From the NCBI RefSeq assembly GCF_000621745.1, contig NZ_KK211338.1, forward strand, positions 1 to 64,000: a stretch of DNA of 64,000 nt. The letters are read 5' to 3'. Numbering within the stretch: position 1 is the first letter of the stretch; each line of letters begins with the position of its first letter. Made by a program: the position numbers and the translations under genes. The DNA comes from Clostridium beijerinckii HUN142. Its GTDB lineage: Bacteria > Bacillota > Clostridia > Clostridiales > Clostridiaceae. Below the pieces are notes generated by a model. That model was given only the letters and a program-made list of their open reading frames with translations. It had not been told where the DNA came from and searched no databases. This document shows, in pieces, positions 1-8,556 of this stretch.

Positions 1-408
1 GGCGTAAAAGGAATGGAATTTAAAAATGTCTATGTTATAAATTGCGTAGAAGAAACAATCCCCCATTCAAATAGTATAAAAGATAATATCGAAGAGGAGA
101 GAAGGCTTTTCTATGTTGGAATAACTCGTGCTATAGATAACCTGTATTTATTTTCTCCAAGAAGCAGGAAAGGCCAATTTAAGGATGTTTCAAGGTTTGT
201 AGTTGAAGGAAAATTAAATGATATGCCTGTTGATACTTATGGATACGAGATTGGAAATAAAGTAGCCCATAGAACTTATGGTATGGGAGAAATTGCTGGA
301 TTTGATGAAAATGACAAAGATAAGATTAAATTGAAGTTTGATGATGGAACTTTTAGGAGTTTTTCTTTGAAGATTTTGGTTGACAATAATTTAATTTCGA
401 AATGTTAA
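1..408 (+). CDS. UvrD/PcrA-like DNA helicase, C-terminal fragment
   Basis: The gene enters from the left edge, so only the last ~135 codons are visible and the start is outside the window. The fragment opens with GVKGMEF, matching superfamily 1 motif V, followed by EEERRLFYVGITRA, the motif VI arginine-finger segment of UvrD/Rep/PcrA helicases. The last ~55 residues (GNKVAHRTYGMGEI...) resemble the small C-terminal Tudor-like domain of PcrA-type helicases. Known role of the family: ATP-driven 3'-5' DNA unwinding in repair and replication-fork processing. Whether this is PcrA itself or a paralog cannot be decided from the tail. A strong hairpin follows the stop codon. Confidence 0.85.
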   Translation, partial: GVKGMEFKNVYVINCVEETIPHSNSIKDNIEEERRLFYVGITRAIDNLYLFSPRSRKGQFKDVSRFVVEGKLNDMPVDTYGYEIGNKVAHRTYGMGEIAGFDENDKDKIKLKFDDGTFRSFSLKILVDNNLISKC

Positions 409-442
409 ATTAAAAAGATAATAATTAAATTTAAGTTGTTAG

Positions 443-491
443 AACTCCATTGATGTAACAGTTGGAAATTGTTACATCAATGGAGTTATTT
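443..491. terminator. Bidirectional terminator hairpin
   Basis: A perfect 17-bp inverted repeat (443-459 and 471-487, 11-nt loop) is followed by ATTTTATT. It lies between the helicase end and the convergent binding-protein gene, so it can serve both strands. Confidence 0.85.
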
Positions 492-501
492 TATTGTTAA
501 A

Positions 502-1497
502 TTATTTAATCACAAGATTTTTATAATTAGCCTTTGTAATCACTTTATCTTTTACCAAATATTTATCAGGAATGCTTTTATTAAACAAAAGATTCTCCAT
601 GAGCTCTTGAGACGCAATTTCTCCAACTTCTGTAGCACTTATGTATGCAGAAGCTATAAGAGGAGAGTTTTCTTTTTGAAATTCATCCTTTGCTACATAA
701 CCACCTACCCCTACAGCAACAGCATTTTCTGCAAGACCTGATTGATCAAGTGCTTTTATTGCACCAATGGTGCCAGCTTCATTGGCAGACATGACAAACC
801 AATTTTTTATATTTTTATTAGATGTAATGGTGGAAGCGGCAGAATAAAAACTTTTTTCTGATTGTCCATTATATTCGGCTTGAAAAATATTTTCTTTTGG
901 AAAGTTTGGAAAATTATTTTTAAAGGTCTCTAATTGTCCCTCAGTTCTAGGTATACAGCTAGATACAGAATCCATTGACATAAGCAGGAGTCCTGAAGAA
1001 TTAGGATCAGTTAACTTATTGTTCTTTTCTAAGTAATCCACCATGAGACCAGTCATATCCCTTCCAATTTGATTAGAATCTATTCCAACAAATGGAGAAA
1101 TATAATTGCCTTCGTCATCAGTAAGAGGATCATCGCAAGCTATAACAGCAATATTTGACTTCTTACACCGGTCTATGGTAATTTTACTTAACTTTTGATC
1201 AGGAACACATATTAATATACCATCTACTTTTTGCGTAATTAAGTTATCCAAAGCAGATAAATACACATCAGGATTCATTTTAGCATCTATAGTAATCACA
1301 TCTTTAGCACCCATCTCTAAAGCTTTCTTTTTAGCAGCTTCACTTTCTTCCTGAAACCAAGCTTCATCTAAAGTTTTATAAATGACAGCAATAACCAAAT
1401 TTGATTTTTGTGAGCTCTGTTTAGAAGTTGTAGTATCACAAGAGAAAGCAAAACTAGATAAAATTATCATTGCAACTAAAAGTATTTTCTTATTCAT
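502..1497 (-). CDS. AraF-like sugar-binding lipoprotein (periplasmic-binding-protein type 1)
   Basis: A 331-aa substrate-binding protein. The N-terminus is a lipoprotein signal: a lysine-bearing start, a hydrophobic core, then a cysteine at about residue 20 (AFSC). The mature part follows the E. coli L-arabinose-binding protein closely: EAWFQ near residue 46, ICVPDQKL near 97, ACDDPLTDDEG near 120, and GVGGYV near 264. It is the last gene of a three-gene minus-strand unit behind a LytS/YesM-type kinase and a YesN-type regulator, and no ABC permease or ATPase is nearby. This arrangement matches the described clostridial XylFII-LytS-YesN scheme, in which the binding protein works as a sensor rather than a transporter part. 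The ligand is probably a pentose or related aldose; this is inference. RBS AAAGGA. Confidence 0.85.
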   Translation of the reverse strand: MNKKILLVAMIILSSFAFSCDTTTSKQSSQKSNLVIAVIYKTLDEAWFQEESEAAKKKALEMGAKDVITIDAKMNPDVYLSALDNLITQKVDGILICVPDQKLSKITIDRCKKSNIAVIACDDPLTDDEGNYISPFVGIDSNQIGRDMTGLMVDYLEKNNKLTDPNSSGLLLMSMDSVSSCIPRTEGQLETFKNNFPNFPKENIFQAEYNGQSEKSFYSAASTITSNKNIKNWFVMSANEAGTIGAIKALDQSGLAENAVAVGVGGYVAKDEFQKENSPLIASAYISATEVGEIASQELMENLLFNKSIPDKYLVKDKVITKANYKNLVIK

Positions 1498-1559
1498 TTA
1501 AATATAAATTCCTTTCAAAATTTTAAAAATGTATTTGATTTCGGTAAATTATAACCCAA

Positions 1560-3185
1560 CTATAGATTTTTAAAATATGAGTCTCTAAATTGGTTTGGGG
1601 TGATGCCTGTAACTTTCTTAAACAAGATACTAAATTGTTGGGGGCTATTAAATCCAAGTTTGTCCGATATTTCATAAAGTTTGTAGTTAGTGGATAAAAT
1701 TATTTCTTTGGATTTTTCAATTCTGGCTTTTAAAATATAGTGCGTAACATTTTCCCCCGTTTCTTCTTTAAAGATTCTGCATAAATAAACCTTATGCACA
1801 TTAATGTTTTCTGCTATATCTGTTAGACTAAGAGATTGATTAAAGAGATTTTTGTTTATGTAATCTATGGAATCAGCTACCTTTTTACTATATTTATTTT
1901 TAAAAGAATTATTAAAATTAATATTTATTATTTTAGTAAAGATCTCAATAAACCATCCGCTCATCTCTTCAACTGTTTCTTTGGTTGATAGTATTTCTAT
2001 AGGTATGTATGAAGTTGGAAAAATATCTTCATAAGCTATAGAATATCTATTACAGGTTCTTACTACTAAATCTAGTAAAGAGGAATTTATATAATTAAGA
2101 TAATTAAACTGCATAAATCCTCGTATATCTTTGTCATATAGGTGAGTTAATTCTAATTTCAAGCTTTCGATATTATTTTGTTCAATAGCTATATTGATCG
2201 CATTAATTCTCTTAGTTAGAGTATCAGTATCTAAGTCTAAATTTTTAACAAAGGTATTGTTTAAAATTATAGTATCATTACCTATAAATACCTTCATTTT
2301 AGAAAGTTTAAATGCTTCGTCAAAGTATTTCTTTATTTTAAATGGCTTTTTAAAAGTTGAGCTTACACTTATCGTTAAGCTGATATTGTGCATAAGAGAA
2401 ATCCTTCGTCTTATTTCTTGTGCTAAAGAATAACATTCATTTATTATATCTGCTTCACTAATGGTTGGAGTTAAGCGTACAATGGCTGTAAATTCTCCAT
2501 TTTCGCTATAAAAGCATTCCCCAATGTTGAGTTCTTCTATAGCTTCAGCAACATTTTTTATGATTTCCTTAAGAGTTATTGTATAAAATTCCTCATCTTC
2601 TATATATTTAAAAAAGTTATCTATTTGGATGAGAAACAAAACAAAAAGTTTTCCGTTTAAATTAAGGTTAAGGTTTTCAATAAGGTTATAACAATCATCT
2701 TCACTTATATCATTAAATATAAGCTTTCTTAGTGCAATGTCCTTATTTTCTTTTAGAAAATTTAAAAGTTTATGTTCTTTTCTTATTTCACTTTTTTTTA
2801 TAGTTATATTATCAAGATCAGTTTTAGTCTTTGCTAATATTCCATATAAATCATTAGGTGTTATCAGATCTTTTATTAAATAATCTGTTACTCCCATTTT
2901 CATAGCTCTTTGAGCATAAGTAAAATCCTCATAGCAACTTAGTATTAAAAATTTTTGAGATTTATTAATTTTTTGTATTTCTTCTATTAAATCCAAACCA
3001 TCCATAATAGGCATTTGTATATCTGTAATAATAAGATCTGGTTTTATATCAGAGTATTTGTTCAATGCTTCCTTGCCATTTGATGCACTATGAACTATTC
3101 GAAAATCAGTTTCTTGCCAATTTATAATGTACGAGAGAATTTCCCTTGCTGGTATTTCATCGTCTACAATCATTACTTTATACAT
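1560..3185 (-). CDS. YesN-type response regulator (REC + AraC HTH)
   Basis: A 541-aa response regulator. The N-terminal receiver domain shows the acidic pocket (VDDE), the phospho-acceptor aspartate in ITDIQMPIMDG near residue 54, and the conserved lysine in YLIKDL near 105. A ~300-residue linker follows. The last ~100 residues form an AraC/XylS helix-turn-helix pair (INVHKVYLCRIFKEETGE and the LGFNSPQQFSILFKK signature). It sits 59 bp downstream of the cognate kinase gene and 62 bp upstream of the binding-protein gene, so co-transcription is likely. Probable targets are the divergent symporter promoter and its own operon. The start ATG has a good GGAGG-like site (AAAGGAGGTAAAT). Confidence 0.9.
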   Translation of the reverse strand: MYKVMIVDDEIPAREILSYIINWQETDFRIVHSASNGKEALNKYSDIKPDLIITDIQMPIMDGLDLIEEIQKINKSQKFLILSCYEDFTYAQRAMKMGVTDYLIKDLITPNDLYGILAKTKTDLDNITIKKSEIRKEHKLLNFLKENKDIALRKLIFNDISEDDCYNLIENLNLNLNGKLFVLFLIQIDNFFKYIEDEEFYTITLKEIIKNVAEAIEELNIGECFYSENGEFTAIVRLTPTISEADIINECYSLAQEIRRRISLMHNISLTISVSSTFKKPFKIKKYFDEAFKLSKMKVFIGNDTIILNNTFVKNLDLDTDTLTKRINAINIAIEQNNIESLKLELTHLYDKDIRGFMQFNYLNYINSSLLDLVVRTCNRYSIAYEDIFPTSYIPIEILSTKETVEEMSGWFIEIFTKIININFNNSFKNKYSKKVADSIDYINKNLFNQSLSLTDIAENINVHKVYLCRIFKEETGENVTHYILKARIEKSKEIILSTNYKLYEISDKLGFNSPQQFSILFKKVTGITPNQFRDSYFKNL

Positions 3186-3210
3186 GCTATTTACCTCCTT
3201 TTTTAGAATT

Positions 3211-3246
3211 AAAGCACATTGAATTGTTATTTTTTGAATGTGCTTT
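3211..3246 (-). other. Intercistronic hairpin between kinase and regulator
   Basis: A 10-bp inverted repeat (AAAGCACATT at 3211-3220, AATGTGCTTT at 3237-3246) overlaps the kinase stop codon. It is short and lies between co-directional genes. It may be a weak attenuator or an mRNA-processing/stability hairpin that sets the kinase:regulator ratio. Confidence 0.5.
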
Positions 3247-4993
3247 AATAAATATATGGAATATTAAATTCTATGCAAGTTCCAATTCCCATTTTGCTAT
3301 ATACCCTTAAATCATATTCGCTTCCAAAATATAGCCTAAGTCTTTCACTTATGTTATCTAGGCTTATTCCATTAAAACCTTTGTGAGTAGCTTTTTGTTT
3401 ACTAAATCCAACACCATCATCAATAATTCTTATGTTTATAAAATCTTTTTGCGGCAATATATCTATTATGATAGTACCAGCATATCCTTTTGGGACTATT
3501 CCATGATAAAGAGAATTTTCAATAAGTGGTTGGAGAATAAGTTTAGGTACTAAACAATTATTCAATTTTTCAGGAATATTACATACTAGTTTAACTATGT
3601 CTCCATACCTATACTTTTGTATTTTTAGGTAATTTTGAGTGCAAGTAAGTTCTTCTTTTAAGGTTATAAGCTTTTTACTTGTAGATATACTTTGTCTTAG
3701 CAGACCATTAAAGGATTGAATAAGCTCTCTTATTTCTCCTTGATTATTTTTTATAGCCAAATAGTTTATTGTATTCAGCGTATTATGTATAAAGTGAGGG
3801 TTAATTTGTGATTGCAATAAATCTAGCTGAGTTTTCATGGATTCTACTTCAAGCTTTTTGTTTTCTTCCTCTTCTTTATAAATTTGTTCAATTAGATTTT
3901 TCATGTTATGGATCATCTTATTAAAACTAGTAATAAGATATTTGAGTTCATCCTCAGTTTTAGCTTCTAACTTATCTGGCCATTCTCCATTTTCAAATTT
4001 ATTCATTGCCTTTGTAATATCGTATATAGGATCTGTTATTTTCTTTGAAGTAATATGGCTGATAAAAATTACAACTATAATACTGAAAATACCAATGAAA
4101 TAAATTAGGACTTGAATAGTATCAAGGTTTTTGGTTAAAGAATCTAAAGATATTAATCCAATAACTCTCCATTCTGGGTATGCTTCTATAATACTATTAA
4201 ATTCAATGTATTTTGTATTGCTAACTTTTACAGTATCATTGTTAACTTTTTCAAACATCGTTTTGTCATAATTAATATTTCCTGTTTTATAAATCAGGTT
4301 CCCATTTTTATCGACAATAAAAGTACTATCAAAGACTCCATTGCAGTAGTCATCAATGTTCATAAATAAATTTTTTTTCTTTATGTTCATCATAAGGTAT
4401 CCTATTAGCGAGTAATTTTCTTTATCTAAATATCTAGAAAAATAAGTTATAGTTGTCTTTTTTTCATAATCAGGATCTTCATAATTAAAAGGAAAAGTAT
4501 TAGGGGAGGAGAATTTATTTGAATAACCACTTTCGATAAAGCTGTCCAATTCCTTGTTTTCGTAAATTAATTCACTGTATGGATATTGTGAATAAAGAGG
4601 ATCCATTATTTTTTTATCTGTTGTTAATGGAATTATAGAAATTATATAATTACTCCATTTGCAATATTCTGACAGAGTATTAAAAAATTCAGTATTAGCT
4701 GCTGAGTCAATGGAGTCGTTTTTATTAACTTTAGACATATAATCATAAATATTCTTATCGTTTTCAACCATATAAGAATCATGTCTTATAGAATCTAAAT
4801 TTTCATTAAGTATTTTAGAGATTACAGTTATTTTCTCTGTAGCAACGTTATTATATTGCTTAATTATCTCTTTAGAAAAAATAGAACTTATAGATGACGT
4901 AACGGCTAAAGTCAATCCAAGTATTATAATTGAAAAATATATAGTTATTCTATTACTTATTTTTGTGATCTTTTTTATATTCATAATCTTCAT
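3245..4993 (-). CDS. LytS/YesM-type sensor histidine kinase
   Basis: A membrane histidine kinase of 582 aa. An N-terminal membrane segment lies near residues 18-38. An extracytoplasmic sensory region runs to about residue 300, then a second membrane segment (LIYFIGIFSIIVVIFIS), a HAMP region, the phospho-acceptor segment INPHFIHNTLNTINY typical of the LytS/YesM family, and an ATPase domain with the N-box (PLIENSLYHGI) and G-box (IIDDGVGF). The start used is the ATG at 4993. A GTG 9 nt upstream lies inside the TAAGGTGAT ribosome site and is unlikely. The large sensory domain probably contacts the neighbouring sugar-binding lipoprotein, as in the known clostridial three-component xylose system (inference). 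First gene of the minus-strand unit. Confidence 0.92.
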   Translation of the reverse strand: MKIMNIKKITKISNRITIYFSIIILGLTLAVTSSISSIFSKEIIKQYNNVATEKITVISKILNENLDSIRHDSYMVENDKNIYDYMSKVNKNDSIDSAANTEFFNTLSEYCKWSNYIISIIPLTTDKKIMDPLYSQYPYSELIYENKELDSFIESGYSNKFSSPNTFPFNYEDPDYEKKTTITYFSRYLDKENYSLIGYLMMNIKKKNLFMNIDDYCNGVFDSTFIVDKNGNLIYKTGNINYDKTMFEKVNNDTVKVSNTKYIEFNSIIEAYPEWRVIGLISLDSLTKNLDTIQVLIYFIGIFSIIVVIFISHITSKKITDPIYDITKAMNKFENGEWPDKLEAKTEDELKYLITSFNKMIHNMKNLIEQIYKEEEENKKLEVESMKTQLDLLQSQINPHFIHNTLNTINYLAIKNNQGEIRELIQSFNGLLRQSISTSKKLITLKEELTCTQNYLKIQKYRYGDIVKLVCNIPEKLNNCLVPKLILQPLIENSLYHGIVPKGYAGTIIIDILPQKDFINIRIIDDGVGFSKQKATHKGFNGISLDNISERLRLYFGSEYDLRVYSKMGIGTCIEFNIPYIY

Positions 4994-5060
4994 AATTATC
5001 ACCTTAGGAAATTATAGCACTAGAAGTATAGGATTTCAAAAACAAAATTTATTTTTAATT

Positions 5061-5125
5061 AAGTTAATATCTTGTAAGAAAAGTTAATAATTAAGATTTT
5101 TATAATGGAACGATTTCAATATAAT
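5061..5125 (+). promoter_or_regulatory. Divergent regulatory region: direct repeats plus -10, candidate YesN site
   Basis: Two identical AAGTTAATA elements start at 5061 and 5081, exactly 20 bp (two helical turns) apart, ending just upstream of the position expected for a -35. A consensus TATAAT lies at 5120-5125 with no good -35, the usual look of an activator-dependent promoter. AraC/YesN-type activators bind direct repeats spaced this way. Assignment to the adjacent YesN-like regulator is inference. Confidence 0.5.
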
Positions 5126-5230
5126 GTGATTAACGATTACAGAAAACAATAACATACTGTAGTTTACGGAAATATGAACAGTTTATATTTAGGACACCTA
5201 TTAAAAGTAATAGTGCAATTCTGTGTAAGA

Positions 5231-5244
5231 TGTAAACGTTCGTA
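5231..5244 (+). promoter_or_regulatory. cre-like catabolite repression site
   Basis: TGTAAACGTTCGTA matches the core of the CcpA cre consensus (TGWAARCGYTWNCW) over its first ten positions. It sits about 20 bp before the symporter start, just upstream of the AAAGGAGGA ribosome site, where bound CcpA could block transcription. Confidence 0.45.
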
Positions 5245-5264
5245 ATTTTAAAGGAGGAAAAAGC

Positions 5265-7007
5265 ATGTTAACCGTTATCTCATTTTTATTTTGTATCACA
5301 TTAGTAGCAACAATTACCTATCGTAAGCTAAAGGGGCAAAAAAATAATTCAAAGGATTCTTATTTCTTAGGTGGACGTAGTTTAACAGGTGGCGTGATAG
5401 GGGCATCTTTACTACTTACAAATCTAAGTGCATCTAATTTTGTAGGGATGAGTGCTCAAGCTTACTCAAGTAATATGAGTGTTATGGGTTGGGAAGTAGG
5501 TTCAGGTATTACTCTTGTAATTGTAGCTTTATTTTTACTTCCAAGATATTTAAAACAAGGGGTTACAACTGTACCCGATTTTCTTGAAGAACGTTTTGAT
5601 TCAGGTGTTAAAAAGATAGTTTCAATATTATTTTTATTGGGTTATGTTTCTAATTTGCTTCCAATAACTCTTTATTCAGGTGCTATTGCATTAGCTCAAA
5701 TATTTAATGTGCAAGAAACTTTTGGAATAAGTTATACAGCTAGTATTTGGATTATGGTTTGGGTTATCGGTATAATAGGATTTGTTTATGCTATACTTGG
5801 GGGATTAAAGGCAGTTGCTGTATCGGATACATTAAATGGTATAGGATTAGCTATTGGCGGATTAATGGTACCTATATGCGGAATAATATATTTTGGTCAT
5901 GGCAGCTTTTCTACAGGACTATCAAATATATTAGTTAATCATTCAGATAAATTCAATGCAATAGGAACAACACAAGATCCTATACCTTTTGGAACTTTAT
6001 TTACAGGTATGCTTTTAGTTAACCTTTATTATTGGGGAACTGACCAGGCAATTATTCAAAGAGCATTAGCAGCTAAAAATTTAGCAGAAGGGCAGAAGGG
6101 AATAATCTTTGCAGGGCTTTTAAAAGTATTAACACCATTAATTGTTATAGTACCAGGAATAGTAGCTTTTCATATATATGGATCAGGTGTTGAAAATCCA
6201 GATTTACTATATTCAAGACTAGTAAATGATGTATTACCAAAACCTTTAATTGGTTTCTTTGCAGCAGCTATGTTTGGATCAGTATTAAGTGTATTTAATG
6301 GAGTATTAAATAGTGCATCAACATTATTCGCGCTAAATGTATATAGTCCTGTATTTGGAAAAGGAAAATCTGATAAAGAAATAATATCAAAGGGTAAGAT
6401 ATTCGGACTTGTTTTAGCTATAATTTCAATGACTATAGCACCGTTCATAATGTATGCTCCACAAGGCTTATTTCAATACTTGCAAACAGTAAATGGTTTC
6501 TTTAATGTGCCTATATTCACAATAGTATTTATAGGTTATGTAACAAAGAAAGTACCAGCTATTGCAGCAAAAATATCTATAATATTCTTTGTGTTAACGT
6601 ATGGAACACTTCAATTAGTAATAAAACCAGAAATGCATTTTCTTCATCAATTAGGAATCTTATTTGTAATCACATGTATGATTATGCTAATCATTGGTAA
6701 AATAAAACCAAGAGAAAAGGAATATGTATTAGAAGATAATAAAGTGGTAGATATTAAGCCATGGAAATATCGTTATGAAGCTTGTGGTATAGTATTATTC
6801 TTAATGGTATCGATGTATGTTGTTTGCTCAAAATTAGGATTTGCAAGTGGAAATGGAATAGGAATTAGAACCTTGATACCTATAGCATTAATTGCAGTGG
6901 TAATGTATGGATTGGTGAAAGTTGTCAAGGTAAGAGGTTTAAGAAAGAAAAATGGATCTAATGAAGACTTAGGTTATAGAAATTCAATAGAAAAATTGGA
7001 TTTTTAA
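5265..7007 (+). CDS. YidK/SglT-like sodium:sugar symporter (SSS family)
   Basis: A polytopic membrane protein of 580 aa with 13-14 hydrophobic segments. It follows E. coli YidK along most of its length: SYFLGGRSL near residue 31, LLTNLSASNFVGMS near 50, the Sodium-solute-symporter stretch with YAILGGLKAVAVSD near 170, YYWGTDQAIIQRALAAK near 263, and FNGVLNSASTLFALN near 345. The family couples sodium influx to uptake of sugars or related solutes. It diverges from the kinase/regulator/binding-protein unit, which probably controls it. A cre-like box suggests carbon catabolite repression. The substrate is not proven; a pentose or hexose is the natural guess. Strong RBS AAAGGAGGA. Confidence 0.88.
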   Translation: MLTVISFLFCITLVATITYRKLKGQKNNSKDSYFLGGRSLTGGVIGASLLLTNLSASNFVGMSAQAYSSNMSVMGWEVGSGITLVIVALFLLPRYLKQGVTTVPDFLEERFDSGVKKIVSILFLLGYVSNLLPITLYSGAIALAQIFNVQETFGISYTASIWIMVWVIGIIGFVYAILGGLKAVAVSDTLNGIGLAIGGLMVPICGIIYFGHGSFSTGLSNILVNHSDKFNAIGTTQDPIPFGTLFTGMLLVNLYYWGTDQAIIQRALAAKNLAEGQKGIIFAGLLKVLTPLIVIVPGIVAFHIYGSGVENPDLLYSRLVNDVLPKPLIGFFAAAMFGSVLSVFNGVLNSASTLFALNVYSPVFGKGKSDKEIISKGKIFGLVLAIISMTIAPFIMYAPQGLFQYLQTVNGFFNVPIFTIVFIGYVTKKVPAIAAKISIIFFVLTYGTLQLVIKPEMHFLHQLGILFVITCMIMLIIGKIKPREKEYVLEDNKVVDIKPWKYRYEACGIVLFLMVSMYVVCSKLGFASGNGIGIRTLIPIALIAVVMYGLVKVVKVRGLRKKNGSNEDLGYRNSIEKLDF

Positions 7008-7171
7008 TTAAGAAGTTATTAGCATTGTAGTATATATGCAAGTTTAGTTTTCAGCTCTACAAACAAAAAGATATATTTAAATAATGCTTTAGTAAGTATA
7101 TAAAGTTAGTATTATTATAAGAATATCTGCATAATATATTATACCCATATAATTTCAAACATCTCTTCAGA

Positions 7172-7216
7172 TAAAATCTCCCACCTTATTTATTTAAGGG
7201 GGAGATTTTAGATTCT
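7172..7216 (+). terminator. Terminator-like hairpin downstream of the symporter
   Basis: A 16-bp stem with one mismatch (7172-7188 with 7195-7210) has a CTCCC/GGGAG core and is followed by a T-rich stretch. It lies about 165 bp after the symporter stop and is probably the transcript end. Confidence 0.7.
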
Positions 7217-7599
7217 TTTCTATTAAGAATTTATTTATAACAATGAGTATTGGCATTAAATGATTAATGTTCTCATATAATATTAATATCCTTTTAATAT
7301 TTATTTTCTTTTAACATTACAAAGTTCCTTTATAGGATCTTTGCATTCATTTAAATTCTTAAGATTGAATGGCATAGAATCACTTTAAATAAAAATATAA
7401 TTCCTAAAAAAATAAGAAATGGCTTACTAGGTAATAAGCCATTCCTTGACAATTAATAAATAATTTTAATAAGGGGTAAATAATAATTAATTACTTTATG
7501 TTTTAATTATAAATTATTATTGTGACAAGTTAATGACAACTATAGATAAGGGATACTTTAAAAAGAAAGAAGACATTTACATATAATTAGTTTTTATAA
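7217..7599. other. Gene-free AT-rich spacer
   Basis: No credible coding region was found. A small hairpin (AATGGCTTA at 7418-7426, TAAGCCATT at 7435-7443) and a TTGACA at 7446 are present, but no gene follows them on either strand. Confidence 0.5.
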
Positions 7600-7650
7600 T
7601 ACAAATACAACAGCTAGAAAGTTCAATACTTTCTAGCTGTTGTATTTGTA
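7600..7650. terminator. Long perfect inverted repeat, probable terminator
   Basis: A 22-bp perfect inverted repeat (7600-7621 and 7629-7650) with a 7-nt loop lies just past the stop of the minus-strand membrane gene. The T-run on the minus side is poor, so termination may rely on the stem strength. Confidence 0.6.
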
Positions 7651-7659
7651 AATATTAAA

Positions 7660-8289
7660 TTATTTACGTCTTATAAATATAAATAAATCATACTTTTTTG
7701 ATAGTATAGAGTACGAAAGAAAGCTGATAGCACCAGCTATTAATGTTAATATTAAACTATCAAGAAATGGAAATGTGACAGCAAAAGAAGGAATTTTAGT
7801 CTTCAGAAAAGACATAATTATAAATGGAATTAGCACAATTCCAAAGATCAATAAGGAGCGAAGTTTAGAACTGGATGTTTTCTTATGTCTTAAAATAGTA
7901 TTTGATATGAAATATCCTATGGATATTAGAATACACGTAATTAAGGTGCTCATTAATACTCCTTTTTCAAATAAGACATCTAGTAAAGTAAAGAAAAAGA
8001 TTAGTATTGAAAAAGTAAATATTCCCTCGATGATCTGTTGGACAATAGATACTGAAGAATTATACTCATAAATTAACTTGTTACAAAATTTATCCAAATC
8101 TTTGTTACATTCTAATTTCTTTGCTGGAACTTTTTGATTTTGGGCTGTAAATACAATATCAAAAACTTGATTTTCTATATTTCTTGGTAGTAAAAGGCTA
8201 AAGTTATGTTGCATCAAACATGCTTGTATAGCATGATAGGTCTCTAAGTAGTTATTTTTTAATAAAGATATGTTAGGTCTACTTTGCAT
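7660..8289 (-). CDS. Four-TM membrane protein of unknown function (DUF1129-like layout)
   Basis: A 209-aa protein. Residues 1-75 are soluble and polar (NYLETYHAIQACLMQHNF...). About four hydrophobic segments follow, from roughly 82-105, 110-130, 145-165 and 172-195, and the end is basic (FIFIRRK). A small cytoplasmic N-terminal region followed by a four-helix membrane domain recalls the DUF1129 group of Firmicutes, but no diagnostic motif can be confirmed by eye. It is transcribed alone. RBS AGAGGGGGA precedes the ATG, and a 22-bp inverted repeat lies after the stop. Confidence 0.7.
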   Translation of the reverse strand: MQSRPNISLLKNNYLETYHAIQACLMQHNFSLLLPRNIENQVFDIVFTAQNQKVPAKKLECNKDLDKFCNKLIYEYNSSVSIVQQIIEGIFTFSILIFFFTLLDVLFEKGVLMSTLITCILISIGYFISNTILRHKKTSSSKLRSLLIFGIVLIPFIIMSFLKTKIPSFAVTFPFLDSLILTLIAGAISFLSYSILSKKYDLFIFIRRK

Positions 8290-8464
8290 GTTATCCCCCT
8301 CTTAGAAGTTAATAATTCTAATTTAGTATACATTTATATTCTATAGTTAATAATTTTAATATATTAAAATTATGGCAATTACACCTTCTACCATTTTAGC
8401 AGAGGAAAGTGAATAAGTAAATAAGTTGAACCTATGCAAAAATGTGAACAAATATTTTAAGTCA

Positions 8465-8493
8465 TTGTATGTAATTAGCTTATAATATATAAT
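8465..8493 (+). promoter_or_regulatory. SigA-type promoter for the FtsA-like gene
   Basis: TTGTAT at 8465-8470, a 17-bp spacer, then TATAAT at 8488-8493. It lies about 64 bp before the start of the FtsA-like gene. Confidence 0.55.
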
Positions 8494-8556
8494 TTATATT
8501 ATATTTATGCAGGAGTTAAAAATATAAATAAAACAATAAAGGTTGGTTGTGTTTAT

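Noticed and set aside
469..741. Plus-strand open frame of 90 codons
   Set aside because: It is antisense to the sugar-binding lipoprotein gene, lacks a ribosome site and has low-complexity composition.
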